Assembly (NCBI GenBank): GCA_028275165.1
Contig: JAQCNF010000053.1
Coordinates: 1-50,966, forward strand
Reading direction: 5' to 3'
From: Haloquadratum sp.
GTDB lineage: Archaea > Halobacteriota > Halobacteria > Halobacteriales > Haloferacaceae
Length of the DNA: 50,966 nucleotides
This document shows, piece by piece, positions 16,439 through 24,816 of this stretch (within the stretch, counting starts at the first letter, position 1; every line of letters starts with the position of its first letter). The notes under the pieces are model-generated. The model saw nothing but the letters and a program-made list of their open reading frames with translations, did not search any database and was not told where the DNA came from. The translations under genes were made by a program, and so were the position numbers.

Positions 16439-17068
16439 CTATCTCAGCATGACCCCAACGACGACTGCACCTGTCGACTCAATGTACTCCCAGCCGTATG
16501 CATGATTCAGTAGCAGGTAAGCGATGACACCAAGTGAGAGTGAGAGAATCCACGCACTCGCTGCGATACGACCAACTCGGCGATGAGGTGTCTGCGTTCG
16601 CAGTTCCTCTGGAGTGTGTGTCGCCCCGAGGATGAGCGCATACAGGACAACTGGAACGGAGATGATCGAGAGGATGATATGAACGGCGAGCATGGCCAAA
16701 TATGGATAGTAAACGACTGATGGTCCAACGAACTCCTTTGTTCCACCTCCTCCAATCTTTGTCAAATATAGGCCCAGGAAAATGATGATCAGAGCAAACG
16801 AACTCATCATTGCTGTGGCGTGTTTTTTTACCTCACCACGACGGATCGCTCGCCAACCGTAAGCGATAACCAATACGTTAATTGCATTTATGATTGCAAT
16901 AGTGTCTGCAAGACGATTGACCGCCGTGAGAGTTAATTCAGGAAATACATTCGCCGGCACGAAACCAATGAAGGTCCCGATAACCGCCGCATACCCTATG
17001 ACAGCGAGCACTACCGTCGCGATGAGGGGGTGTGCCTTCGTCCAGCCCCGTACTGCTGTTGTGCTCAT
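16439..17068 (-). CDS. DUF420 membrane protein, linked to cytochrome oxidase
   Basis: This 209-residue protein has about six hydrophobic helices: near 15-35, 55-75, 85-105, 120-148, 168-188 and 195-205. It carries the DUF420 landmarks ADTIAIINAINVLVIAYGW and EVKKHATAMMSSFALIIIFL. His in the latter and in AMLAVHIILSIISV are candidate heme or copper ligands. Family members occur beside cytochrome c oxidase genes, and a role in oxidase assembly has been suggested. Here coxB and ctaB are about 18 kb away. It stands alone, 36 bp downstream of the G1P dehydrogenase gene. Confidence 0.85.
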   Translation of the reverse strand: MSTTAVRGWTKAHPLIATVVLAVIGYAAVIGTFIGFVPANVFPELTLTAVNRLADTIAIINAINVLVIAYGWRAIRRGEVKKHATAMMSSFALIIIFLGLYLTKIGGGGTKEFVGPSVVYYPYLAMLAVHIILSIISVPVVLYALILGATHTPEELRTQTPHRRVGRIAASAWILSLSLGVIAYLLLNHAYGWEYIESTGAVVVGVMLR

Positions 17069-17104
17069 GGCTCAGCTAACTCAACAGATGACTTTTAGCT
17101 TCCG

Positions 17105-18151
17105 TCATATGATTTCAGTTACCGTTGCGGCTTGTCTGGCTGCGGTTCGGCTTATGCCATTGCCCAAGATTGTATGTCGATCTCTGATCGTGTGTGCAGT
17201 GGTCACTGCCTCAATAAACGTCTCCTCCTCAATTCCAAGATCAGCAGCCTTCGTCGGGGCTCCAACCTCATCGAGGGCAGTTGCAATGTCAGTGTACTCT
17301 CCTGTGTCCCCAGAATGAAGATACTCTGTCAGGATGGCAGCGACCCCGACTTGGTGTCCATGAAGTGCCGCACCGGGCATGAGTCGGTCGAGTTGGTGTG
17401 AGATCAAATGCTCTGCTCCAGAGGCAGGTCGCGAGGATCCTGCAATTGACATCGCAACCCCAGACGAGACAAGCGCCTTTGCGACCACCCACGCTGATTC
17501 CTCAAACCCGGGCTTAATGACGTCAGCACTGCTGACCAGCATTTCGGCGGTCATCTGAGAGAGTGCTCCAGCATACTCGCTGTATCCGACGTCTTGTAGC
17601 CGGTTTGCTAACTGCCAATCTTTAATTGCCGTATAGTTTGAAATAATATCTGCACAGCCTGCTGTGGTGAGCTCCCACGGGGCTTCAGCGAGAATCGCTG
17701 TATCAGCCACGACTGCCAGTGGTGGGTTTGCTGCAACTGAATGTCGTGTATCTCCTTCTGGAATTGAGGACCGACCTGAAACGATTCCATCGTGACTTGC
17801 AGCTGTTGGGACCGACACAAACCCACATCCAAGTTGTTCAGAAGCCATCTTGGCGATATCGATTGGTTTCCCCCCACCGACAGCGAGTAGATACCCGACA
17901 TCTGCCGCACTCGCGGTATCGACAACCCCCTCAACAGCCTCAAAGCTCGCCTTCTCAACGATAGTGGTAACCGGGTGATCAAACTGTTCGCGGACAGTGT
18001 CACCAACAAGCGAATTGGGCGTCGGCGAAGTGACAATGAGCGGTGGCCCTGAAAGATATAGGCCGCCGACCGCGGCAGCAAGATCATCGATTACACGATG
18101 GCCGACGAGGACCGTCCTGGGGAGGTTAATCCACGTCGTCTTCTCGAACAT
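17105..18151 (-). CDS. egsA: sn-glycerol-1-phosphate dehydrogenase
   Basis: This enzyme reduces dihydroxyacetone phosphate to sn-glycerol-1-phosphate, the backbone of archaeal ether lipids. The 348-residue iron-containing alcohol dehydrogenase fold is clear. The nucleotide-binding segment is LLAVGGGKPIDIAKMAS, with the following SVPTAASHDGIVSGRSS. Metal ligands are Asp in GCADIISNYTAI and His in GAEHLISHQLDRL and LHGHQVGV. I start at MFEKTTWINLP (ATG at 18151); a GTG three codons earlier is possible. It is essential in archaea. No other lipid gene is adjacent. Confidence 0.95.
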   Translation of the reverse strand: MFEKTTWINLPRTVLVGHRVIDDLAAAVGGLYLSGPPLIVTSPTPNSLVGDTVREQFDHPVTTIVEKASFEAVEGVVDTASAADVGYLLAVGGGKPIDIAKMASEQLGCGFVSVPTAASHDGIVSGRSSIPEGDTRHSVAANPPLAVVADTAILAEAPWELTTAGCADIISNYTAIKDWQLANRLQDVGYSEYAGALSQMTAEMLVSSADVIKPGFEESAWVVAKALVSSGVAMSIAGSSRPASGAEHLISHQLDRLMPGAALHGHQVGVAAILTEYLHSGDTGEYTDIATALDEVGAPTKAADLGIEEETFIEAVTTAHTIRDRHTILGNGISRTAARQAATVTEII

Positions 18152-18189
18152 ATATGTCACTCTACGTGCTAGCTGAAAATCTTTCTCGA

Positions 18190-18942
18190 TTATATGACGC
18201 TATCGACGACAGGAAACAACTGCGTGACACTCCGAGTGAGAAACAGCACCCCAAATCCAACGAGTACAACCGCGGAGAGAACAGTAATCGTTGGGCCTAA
18301 GAGAGTTGACTGTCGCCTCGCCCGTGCGAGCGCGGCTGGAAATCCAGTAATCCAGACAGTGATGCCACCGAATAGGCCAACGAGGAGCGCTGGTGACCCC
18401 GTTTCAACGATCAGTATCCCTGCCAGTTGGTTACCAACATAGGGTGTCTGTGCTAAGATATCGAACTGCCCTGATTGTAATAACCCAACGCCAATCGTTA
18501 ACCAGAATAATATCTGATATGGGTTGCTTAGTGCAAGTATGAATGCTTTTAGGAATCCTGTATGACTATTTTGACTGGCACCGCAATTGGCATGAGTATC
18601 GATGTCATCCGCAGCTGCAGGTGATTGCTCGGGGTCCATTCTGAAATCATATCGAAGCTCAGAGACTGCACCCATTGCAAAGTAAATCATCAACACGCCA
18701 CCAATACCACTCATCACGCTTCGAAGCAGTGGAAAGTCTCGAACGAAGCTCACGACGCCTATGACAGCAAGTAGGAAGAAAATCACATCAGCGAACATCG
18801 CCCCAAGTCCAGCGTAAAAGCCTGCACTCCATCCACGAAGGACGCTCTCCTCAGCAATAATCGCGTTCATCGGACCAGGCGGGGCTGCAAGAGCGATTCC
18901 AAAAATAATGCCTGCAATAAGAGTGATACCCGCGGTTACCAT
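18190..18942 (-). CDS. LysE-type membrane exporter
   Basis: This 250-residue protein has about six hydrophobic helices. The family signature near the N-terminus is GIALAAPPGPMNAIIAEESV, with the second conserved block KAFILALSNPYQILFWLTIG in the middle. LysE relatives export basic amino acids, homoserine or other small solutes; this substrate is unknown. A poorly conserved acidic loop (residues about 100-125, DPEQSPAAADDIDTHANC) separates the two halves. The next gene upstream, the GDT1-like transporter, is on the same strand 66 bp away. Confidence 0.88.
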   Translation of the reverse strand: MVTAGITLIAGIIFGIALAAPPGPMNAIIAEESVLRGWSAGFYAGLGAMFADVIFFLLAVIGVVSFVRDFPLLRSVMSGIGGVLMIYFAMGAVSELRYDFRMDPEQSPAAADDIDTHANCGASQNSHTGFLKAFILALSNPYQILFWLTIGVGLLQSGQFDILAQTPYVGNQLAGILIVETGSPALLVGLFGGITVWITGFPAALARARRQSTLLGPTITVLSAVVLVGFGVLFLTRSVTQLFPVVDSVI

Positions 18943-19008
18943 TAGATGTACTGAGCGACTAAGCCGAATAAACGAACCGACCCTCGCTGGTGATGAATTT
19001 CATCCATC

Positions 19009-19716
19009 TTACAGAACCGAACCGATGACCGTGGTGAGTGTTCCGACTAGATCTTCCCAGATAGAGTATCCAGTAATCATCCCAAGCAACGTATCCAGCC
19101 CGAAGAAGCCAAAGAGACCAGCCGAAAAGATGTGAGCTTTGCGCACATTCACACGATGTGAGAAGGTATGAAAGAAGTATGCATTGAGTAGACTCACTGG
19201 GAGTATCGCTGCCATCTCACCAAACCAAATCGCGGCACTGGCGCCATACTGGATCGCGAGACCAATTGTGACTAACTGTGTCTTATCGCCGAATTCGCCG
19301 GTCACCATGAGTGCAAATATTGGTAGAAATCCACCAAGAGAGCTGCTATATTGCTGGAGTGGTCCTGGTAGTTCTAACCGCTCAAGCGTTGGCAGCCCTC
19401 CGTCTGTCTCTGGATTTGCTGTTGTTTCGCCGCTCGCAGATGCTGGTGCAGACCGAAGTAAGAGAATGGCGAATGCAAGAAATAGTATCGCTGTTATGCC
19501 GTCAAGCAGCAGTGGTGACAACGCTCGTTGAAGAGCACGTCCGAACATAATTTCTAATGTCGTCCACCCTGCAAACGCCGACCCGGCGGCAGCAACGACG
19601 ACGAGAGGGTCATACCGTGCGGAGAGTCCAGCGATGATGAACTGGACCTTTTCGCCGGGGAGTACGACTAACTGAGCCACGAGCGCAACGAAAAATATCT
19701 CAGCAAAGCTACTCAT
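19009..19716 (-). CDS. TMEM165/GDT1 (UPF0016) family cation transporter
   Basis: This 235-residue protein has two homologous three-helix halves. The second half keeps the family E-x-G-D-K-T motif (MVTGEFGDKTQLVTIGLA). The first has PGEKVQFIIAGL, so the GD pair is missing there. Bacterial family members (MneA type) export manganese, and eukaryotic ones move Mn, Ca and protons. The start codon lies inside the 3' end of the upstream DtxR-like regulator, an 8-base overlap, so the two are co-transcribed and coupled. That pairing supports a Mn or other divalent cation substrate. Confidence 0.88.
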   Translation of the reverse strand: MSSFAEIFFVALVAQLVVLPGEKVQFIIAGLSARYDPLVVVAAAGSAFAGWTTLEIMFGRALQRALSPLLLDGITAILFLAFAILLLRSAPASASGETTANPETDGGLPTLERLELPGPLQQYSSSLGGFLPIFALMVTGEFGDKTQLVTIGLAIQYGASAAIWFGEMAAILPVSLLNAYFFHTFSHRVNVRKAHIFSAGLFGFFGLDTLLGMITGYSIWEDLVGTLTTVIGSVL

Positions 19717-20443
19717 ATACTTTGTTCACCTCCGATGAAGTCTCAGATCCTGCTTCAGGCTGGGCTTGAACGAAAATTGCCTCTGAAATCTGCTCGGGAA
19801 GACTCTGTGTGTCTGAGGATTCGCTTGCATTTTGTTGTCCCTCCGTGTGAATGTTGACGGTCATCATTCCGAACGGTGCACAATCAGTGATACTCAGGAG
19901 TGCGCCCGGCCGAATGCCACTCGCAGCAAGATACTCAAGTTCTTCTTGACTTCGATCTCTTACCCTGACGACATGGACAGTTTCTCCGACATCACACTCT
20001 GCAAGCGAGAGTTCCTCATGAGATCCGGGATGACGCAGGTCGGCCCGCGGGATTGGATCTCCGTGGGGGTCAACCTCTGGTTCATCAAGCGCCGTGGCGA
20101 CACGGTCGGTAAACAATTCACTGATGTGGTGTTCGAGTCGTTCAGCCTCTGCATGCACTTCGCTCCAGGAAAAATCCAGATATTCGACTAAGTACGTCTC
20201 AAGCAAGCGGTGCCGCCGAATGATTTCGAGTGCCCGTGTTTCACCCCTTTGGGTGAGGGTTGCTCCGTGGTATTTTTGACGGTCAATGAGCTCACATTCT
20301 TCGAGCGTATCAAGCATACTACTGACTGTCGCTGGCGTTCGATCGAGTTCTGTTGCTAATGTTGACGGAGGAATTGGTGGCGATGTTCGTAGCTGCAGTG
20401 TATAGAGGGCCTTGAGATAGTCTTCCATGACGTCGCTTACCAT
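19709..20443 (-). CDS. DtxR/MntR-family metal-dependent regulator
   Basis: This 244-residue regulator has an N-terminal wHTH (MEDYLKALYTLQLR, then STLATELDRTPATVSSMLDT). A dimerisation and metal-binding domain follows, with HRLLETYLVEYLDFSWSEVH, AERLEHHISELF, the family's metal ligands. A C-terminal FeoA/SH3-like domain begins near GETVHVVRVRDRSQEE. A 40-residue variable tail follows. Such proteins sense Mn or Fe and repress transport genes. It overlaps the GDT1-like gene. A palindrome at 20451-20466, just before its start, suggests autoregulation. Confidence 0.92.
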   Translation of the reverse strand: MVSDVMEDYLKALYTLQLRTSPPIPPSTLATELDRTPATVSSMLDTLEECELIDRQKYHGATLTQRGETRALEIIRRHRLLETYLVEYLDFSWSEVHAEAERLEHHISELFTDRVATALDEPEVDPHGDPIPRADLRHPGSHEELSLAECDVGETVHVVRVRDRSQEELEYLAASGIRPGALLSITDCAPFGMMTVNIHTEGQQNASESSDTQSLPEQISEAIFVQAQPEAGSETSSEVNKVYE

Positions 20444-20450
20444 ATTCGAA

Positions 20451-20466
20451 TTTAGACCAATCTAAA
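20451..20466. promoter_or_regulatory. palindromic operator-like site over the regulator's predicted start
   Basis: TTTAGA-CCAA-TCTAAA is a perfect 6-bp inverted repeat with a 4-base spacer. It begins seven bases upstream of the ATG of the DtxR-like gene. An AT-rich TATA-like stretch (CTTATTATTT on the minus strand, near 20464-20474) lies just beyond. The palindrome therefore falls between promoter and start codon, where a bound repressor would block RNA polymerase. The size and symmetry suit a DtxR-family dimer. That the adjacent regulator binds it is inference. Confidence 0.65.
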
Positions 20467-20490
20467 TAATAAGTTTAGTGGTACAAAATT

Positions 20491-21654
20491 TTAAATGCCC
20501 TTACCCATCAGATGACTTCGGAGGATATCTGCCGTCTGCATCCCCGACTCAGTATTAATCGCAACCACCTGTGCGGACGCTGATAGTTCTCCCATCTCAC
20601 GCAGGGCTTCACAGCCTGCAATCGCTGCGCCACCAGCAGCACCGACTTGTAATGCAACAGATTGTGCGGCCTGCACTGCAGCTTCGAGAATAACATCGTC
20701 ATCAACACTGATGATTGAGCCACCACTCTCAGTCGCTGCTGTAACTGCAGCATGCCCCAGTGGTGGAGCTGGAATTTCTAATTCCCCGATGATTGTATCT
20801 GGCGTTTGACACGTAGATATGCTCTCTGCAGATGCTCCCACAAGTGGCGCACATCCGCTTGCCTGGACGCCAAAGAGACGTGGCTGAGTGACTATCTGCC
20901 CGGTTTCTAAGAGACAATCAAAGCCCTTTGCAATACCGGCGAGCAACTCGCCACTCGCCGTGGGGACAACTACCGCGTCTGGCACTGTCCAGTTATGAGC
21001 TTCCGCGATCTCGAATGCGATTGTTTTGTACGCATCATGACGAAATGGATTATCTCGTTCCTGTAATGTATACCAGTCGGTCTGCAGTTCTGACTGAGCA
21101 GCTGCTTTCGCATCCGAATATCGACCACCAATAACCTTCATCTCGCCCCCGTGGACGTTGATCATCGCTTTGTTGCTAAATGGTGCCCGTGATGGGACGA
21201 ATTCATAAGACCGCAGTCCAGCCTTTGAGGCATATGCAGCCGCTGACTGTGCACTATTTCCGGCCCCAGCAGAGGCTACCAATTCAGCGCCGGACGCTTT
21301 AGCTGCTGTTACTGCTGCGGACAGTCCGCGGTCAAAGACTGATCCCGTTGGATTTCGCGACTCATCCTTGATTATGAGATCATTCACCCCGCAGTCTGCG
21401 GCGAGTGTCTCGGTTTTGATAAGTGGTGTGCGTCCTTCACCAGCCGTGACAGGGGTACAGAATGGGAGTGCCTCAGCGTACCGCCACATTGAGTTCACGT
21501 GGTCGGCTAATTCACCGTCTTTCCAGCCAAGTTGGGTCGTTTCATACTCTGGTTCACGTCTCCCACCACTCTCTGTTGGCCCAGTCGATAATGTGGATAG
21601 TTTATTTCCTGACGCAGTGCAATACAACCCCTGGTATCTGGACGAGTGAGTCAT
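20491..21654 (-). CDS. threonine-synthase-like PLP-fold protein lacking the PLP lysine
   Basis: The 387-residue fold-type II layout is recognisable. GEGRTPLIKTETLAADCGV, LIIKDESRNPTGSVFDRGLS, SAGAGNSAQSAAAYASKAGL and a C-terminal GAAGGAAIAGCEAL match threonine synthase and relatives. Active family members have SFKDRG. Here residues 106-107 are Val-Phe (bases 21334-21339), so the Schiff-base Lys is absent. The N-terminal zinc-like Cys cluster keeps only one Cys (YCTASG). The frame is intact and acidic, which argues for selection. A non-catalytic or altered role is possible. It lies 48 bp upstream of the regulator's start, same strand. Confidence 0.85.
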   Translation of the reverse strand: MTHSSRYQGLYCTASGNKLSTLSTGPTESGGRREPEYETTQLGWKDGELADHVNSMWRYAEALPFCTPVTAGEGRTPLIKTETLAADCGVNDLIIKDESRNPTGSVFDRGLSAAVTAAKASGAELVASAGAGNSAQSAAAYASKAGLRSYEFVPSRAPFSNKAMINVHGGEMKVIGGRYSDAKAAAQSELQTDWYTLQERDNPFRHDAYKTIAFEIAEAHNWTVPDAVVVPTASGELLAGIAKGFDCLLETGQIVTQPRLFGVQASGCAPLVGASAESISTCQTPDTIIGELEIPAPPLGHAAVTAATESGGSIISVDDDVILEAAVQAAQSVALQVGAAGGAAIAGCEALREMGELSASAQVVAINTESGMQTADILRSHLMGKGI

Positions 21655-21769
21655 ACCCGGACATCTGACTCTGCAGATTAATCAGTACCTATTCAACCCG
21701 GTGTGTCCACAGGGCATCGCTTTCCAACGGGATAGAAACGCTATCAAGATATGAAAGGAAAGGACAGAC

Positions 21770-23056
21770 ATGAACGAATCGTCTGTCGTCGTTGTTGGCG
21801 GTGGACTCGCTGGATTAGTCGCTGCCCGTCGGTTAGCTGTTCAGGGATATCAGGTCATGCTATTTGAGCAACGCTCATCACTTGGCGGCCGCGTTCGAAG
21901 CCACACAGTCGATGGGTTCACCCTTGATGAGGGGTTTCAAGTGCTATTTACCTCATATCCTGCCGTCCAACGGGAATTAGAGACTGAGGCACTACAGCTT
22001 CGATACTTTACTCCGGGGGCAATCATAGCCCGCCCTCACTCTCGGTCTGTGTTAGCCGACCCACTCCGTGATCCGCGGTCGGCGTTAGCCTCAGTTCAAA
22101 ACGATGAGGTGACATTCACCGACAAGCTCCGAACGCTTCTGCTTAGACAGCACGTTGAATCCCGATCAGAGACGGAGATCTTTGAGAGTCCGGATGAATC
22201 AATTCGAGAGTATCTGAGGTCATGGGGGTTTTCAAAACAATATATCAATAATTTTATTGCCCCGTTCTATGGCGGCATTACTTTAGATCGAACATTATCG
22301 ACCTCAAAACGCGTGTTCGAATATACGTTCAAATCACTTGCCACTGGCCGAGCAGCTATTCCAGCAGCAGGAATGGGAATGATCGCAAAACAACTCGAGA
22401 GTCGTGCGCGGACTGCAGGAGTCTCAATTGTTACCAACCGCTCTGTTGAGTCGATTCACCGGACGAACAGTGGAGTTGACATTGAGACCGAAAATGACAC
22501 CATCTCTGCAGATGCAGGTGTTATCGCGACCGATCCCAAAGAAGCCACGCGACTAAGCGGAGTCACATCAATCCCGACAGATGCACGTGGCTCTGTCACT
22601 CAGTACTATCGCTTACCATTTGATAAAAATCCCATTTCTTCGACAAAGCTACTGCTCAACGCAGAGAGTGCATCACCAAATACTATCGCTCCTTTATCAA
22701 GTGTCGCTCCCGAATATGCGCCACCAGGTGAGTCTCTGTTGAGCGCCACATTTATTAACGAGGGTGCTCAGCACCGATCCCCTGACAGACTCGTTGAAGA
22801 GACGAGAGAAACACTCAGCGCGTGGTACCCCGATACATCGTGGGCGGATTTCGAAGTGGTTGAAACGACTGCTGTCCCCTTCGCACAATTCGCACAACCA
22901 CCCGGCATACATGATCAACTTCCCGATGTCGATGCCCCTGATGGGCCTCTGTACTTAGCTGGAGACTATACAACGTGGTCAGCAATACAGGGAGCGCTTC
23001 GTAGTGGGCGAGAAGCAGCAGGTGCGGTCCGCCGAGATTTTCCGTCATCCGTCTGA
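21770..23056 (+). CDS. FAD-dependent amine oxidase/phytoene desaturase-like oxidoreductase
   Basis: This 428-residue flavoprotein starts with the dinucleotide-binding motif VVVVGGGLAGLVAARRLAVQ, then GGRVRSHTVDGFTLDEGFQV, the second FAD-contact motif of this superfamily. The C-terminus carries LYLAGDYTTWSAIQGALRSG, the FAD-closing motif. The middle (FIAPFYGGITLDRTLSTSKR) is typical of haloarchaeal protoporphyrinogen-oxidase/desaturase-like proteins of unknown substrate. Carotenoid or isoprenoid chemistry is plausible but no neighbour supports it. It is divergent from the threonine-synthase-like gene, 115 bp away. Confidence 0.9.
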   Translation: MNESSVVVVGGGLAGLVAARRLAVQGYQVMLFEQRSSLGGRVRSHTVDGFTLDEGFQVLFTSYPAVQRELETEALQLRYFTPGAIIARPHSRSVLADPLRDPRSALASVQNDEVTFTDKLRTLLLRQHVESRSETEIFESPDESIREYLRSWGFSKQYINNFIAPFYGGITLDRTLSTSKRVFEYTFKSLATGRAAIPAAGMGMIAKQLESRARTAGVSIVTNRSVESIHRTNSGVDIETENDTISADAGVIATDPKEATRLSGVTSIPTDARGSVTQYYRLPFDKNPISSTKLLLNAESASPNTIAPLSSVAPEYAPPGESLLSATFINEGAQHRSPDRLVEETRETLSAWYPDTSWADFEVVETTAVPFAQFAQPPGIHDQLPDVDAPDGPLYLAGDYTTWSAIQGALRSGREAAGAVRRDFPSSV

Positions 23057-23104
23057 ACAATCTTAGACAACTCGATTGAACCATCTTGGATCATATCACG
23101 TGCA

Positions 23105-23899
23105 TCACAGATACTCTGTGAGTTCCGCGAGTGGTGGAAACTCCAGTATATCCTCGCTTGAGGAATCAAAAATGAGTGGTGTTATACTGTCTATATCTTC
23201 GAGTAGTGGTGATTGAAACGCATCCTTGCTCATGCGGTTCACAACAACTCCAGGTGACAGCCGCGAGAATGCTGGGAGCACGAGGACATCAGATTCGTTG
23301 CATTGAATTTCGAGAAAGCAGGGATGACGGGTTCCCTCAATGCGTATCGTGGGATGTTCGTGCCCAATAATATACCGCCTTGCACCGACTGATGGGATCT
23401 CATGCCCGTGGCAAACAACCGTCTGAGAGTCTTCAATGATGTACGACTCGTGAGCATTGCCTGTCCACCACTCGGTTAACATATTGTCATGATTTCCCTG
23501 AATACACGTGAGTGTCGCCCCATGAGCATGGCAGCGATCTTCCAGTGCGTCAATTGTGGATCGCGAACGTGCCGTGAGTCGGCCGAATTCATGGAAAATA
23601 TCTCCCGCTAGCACGACCTCCTCCGGCGCCACTGTTGTGAGGTGCATATCAACCCGATCAACCAAGTCAGATTGCTCACCAAGCGGGAATTCCACATTTG
23701 AAGCTTCATCGCGGCCGATATGCAAGTCTGAAAGCACGAGTATCGAGCCTGAATTGAGGACAATACTGCGGTCTCTGTATTGAATATCTTGCACGATTGG
23801 TATGATAGTAAGCTTGGACCCGCTCGTATCAATGACTTTCCAAAGCGAATTTCCAGAGGTGATATTGATCGAAGAGCACAGATATATACATCTATTCAC
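23105..23899 (-). CDS. metallophosphoesterase
   Basis: The calcineurin-like motifs are in order: LVLSDLHIGRD (D-x-H), VVLAGDIFHEF (GD-x-x-x), CIQGNHDNML (GNHD), VCHGHEIPSV and YIIGHEHPTI (the GH-x-H region). This two-metal enzyme probably hydrolyses a phosphodiester; the haloarchaeal family is uncharacterised. The start is unsure. The longest frame begins at GTG 23899, but homolog-like sequence begins only around TIIPIVQDIQYRDRS, so a GTG at 23794 is an alternative. It converges on the preceding flavoprotein gene with a 48-bp gap. Confidence 0.88.
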   Translation of the reverse strand: MNRCIYLCSSINITSGNSLWKVIDTSGSKLTIIPIVQDIQYRDRSIVLNSGSILVLSDLHIGRDEASNVEFPLGEQSDLVDRVDMHLTTVAPEEVVLAGDIFHEFGRLTARSRSTIDALEDRCHAHGATLTCIQGNHDNMLTEWWTGNAHESYIIEDSQTVVCHGHEIPSVGARRYIIGHEHPTIRIEGTRHPCFLEIQCNESDVLVLPAFSRLSPGVVVNRMSKDAFQSPLLEDIDSITPLIFDSSSEDILEFPPLAELTEYL

Positions 23900-23987
23900 A
23901 TTTTTTGATACTCAAGGCTGCTGCTTTCAGCTCGCACTCTGGTGATGGCTTTGAGGTAGTGTTCAACCCACCTCATACCCAGCGAGT

Positions 23988-24587
23988 TTACTCGTTTGTT
24001 TGAGCATGTGTCTTTGCCACCCCATATGATTCTTGTAAATCTTGAAATTCTGACTGTGTACCACCGTGGTCGGGGTGGGCGTGCTTTACTCGCTCACGAT
24101 ATGCCTGCTGGATCTGTGCCGGATCGGCGGTGACAGATATCTCCAGTGTGTCAAACGCCTCTCTCACGCGTTGATCTTGGGTAGGCGGCAGCAATGTCTG
24201 CTGTGCTATCTCAAAGGGAAGACGGCGGCTCAACGCGCGAATCGACATCTCGTGTTCACATAGAACAGGGATCGTCGTGGTCGACTCCAATTGGAAGTAT
24301 ACATGCGGATCAAAGGTAATCGCAACATCCTCATTCGGAAGATAAAATTCGGTTTCGATACTCCCAATGTGATGATTCTCCCGAAAATCGATATGAGCCT
24401 CGCGGAGATATGATCTTATCTCAAGATGTCGTCGGTTTTCACCACCAATCTTGGTTGGTTCACCATCTGTTGGAAAGAGCCTTCCACCGACGACAAAGAC
24501 CCCAGCGACAATAATCGACACGACGCTCCCAACTCCGATTCCAATCGCCAGCCAAGAGGGGATTGCGTTGATTACATCGCTGAGCAC
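23988..24587 (-). CDS. membrane-anchored J-domain protein
   Basis: An N-terminal helix (IPSWLAIGIGVGSVVSIIVA) anchors a cytoplasmic region. Its C-terminal 55 residues form a J domain: DTLEISVTADPAQIQQAYRE, RVKHAHPDHGGTQSEFQDLQ, with the essential HPD tripeptide. J proteins recruit and stimulate DnaK/Hsp70. The central part (residues about 50-130) is acidic and unrecognised. The start is probably GTG at 24587 (read MLSDVINAIPSW); a TTG at 24602 adds five residues. It stands alone next to IS debris. Confidence 0.82.
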   Translation of the reverse strand: MLSDVINAIPSWLAIGIGVGSVVSIIVAGVFVVGGRLFPTDGEPTKIGGENRRHLEIRSYLREAHIDFRENHHIGSIETEFYLPNEDVAITFDPHVYFQLESTTTIPVLCEHEMSIRALSRRLPFEIAQQTLLPPTQDQRVREAFDTLEISVTADPAQIQQAYRERVKHAHPDHGGTQSEFQDLQESYGVAKTHAQTNE

Positions 24588-24698
24588 AGTTGTACTCAAC
24601 AAGTGACGCTAAAAGTAGTATTCGACGTGCCCCACGCGTACCAGACAACGAAATTCGATATTTGTTGCCGAGTGATTTTTTCATAGCGGTAACAGCGC

Positions 24699-24726
24699 GG
24701 AAGCCCGCGCCTTTAGCCGTGGGAGG
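24699..24726 (+). mobile_element. orphan IS200/IS605 right-end hairpin remnant
   Basis: GGAAGCCCGCGCCTTTAGCC followed by GTGGGAGGA resembles the hairpin-plus-GGAGGA end at 182-211, with one mismatch breaking the CCCGCG/CCGTGG stem. No coding sequence belongs to it. The surrounding 24603-24840 otherwise holds nothing I can support. Confidence 0.4.
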
Positions 24727-24816
24727 AAGCGCGGAAGCTCAGTGGCCCAACCCACAAACCACAGCATTGCCGACTCCTTGATGCCGTTCAAAAACGTTCA
24801 TCAAGACGAGCCGTTG

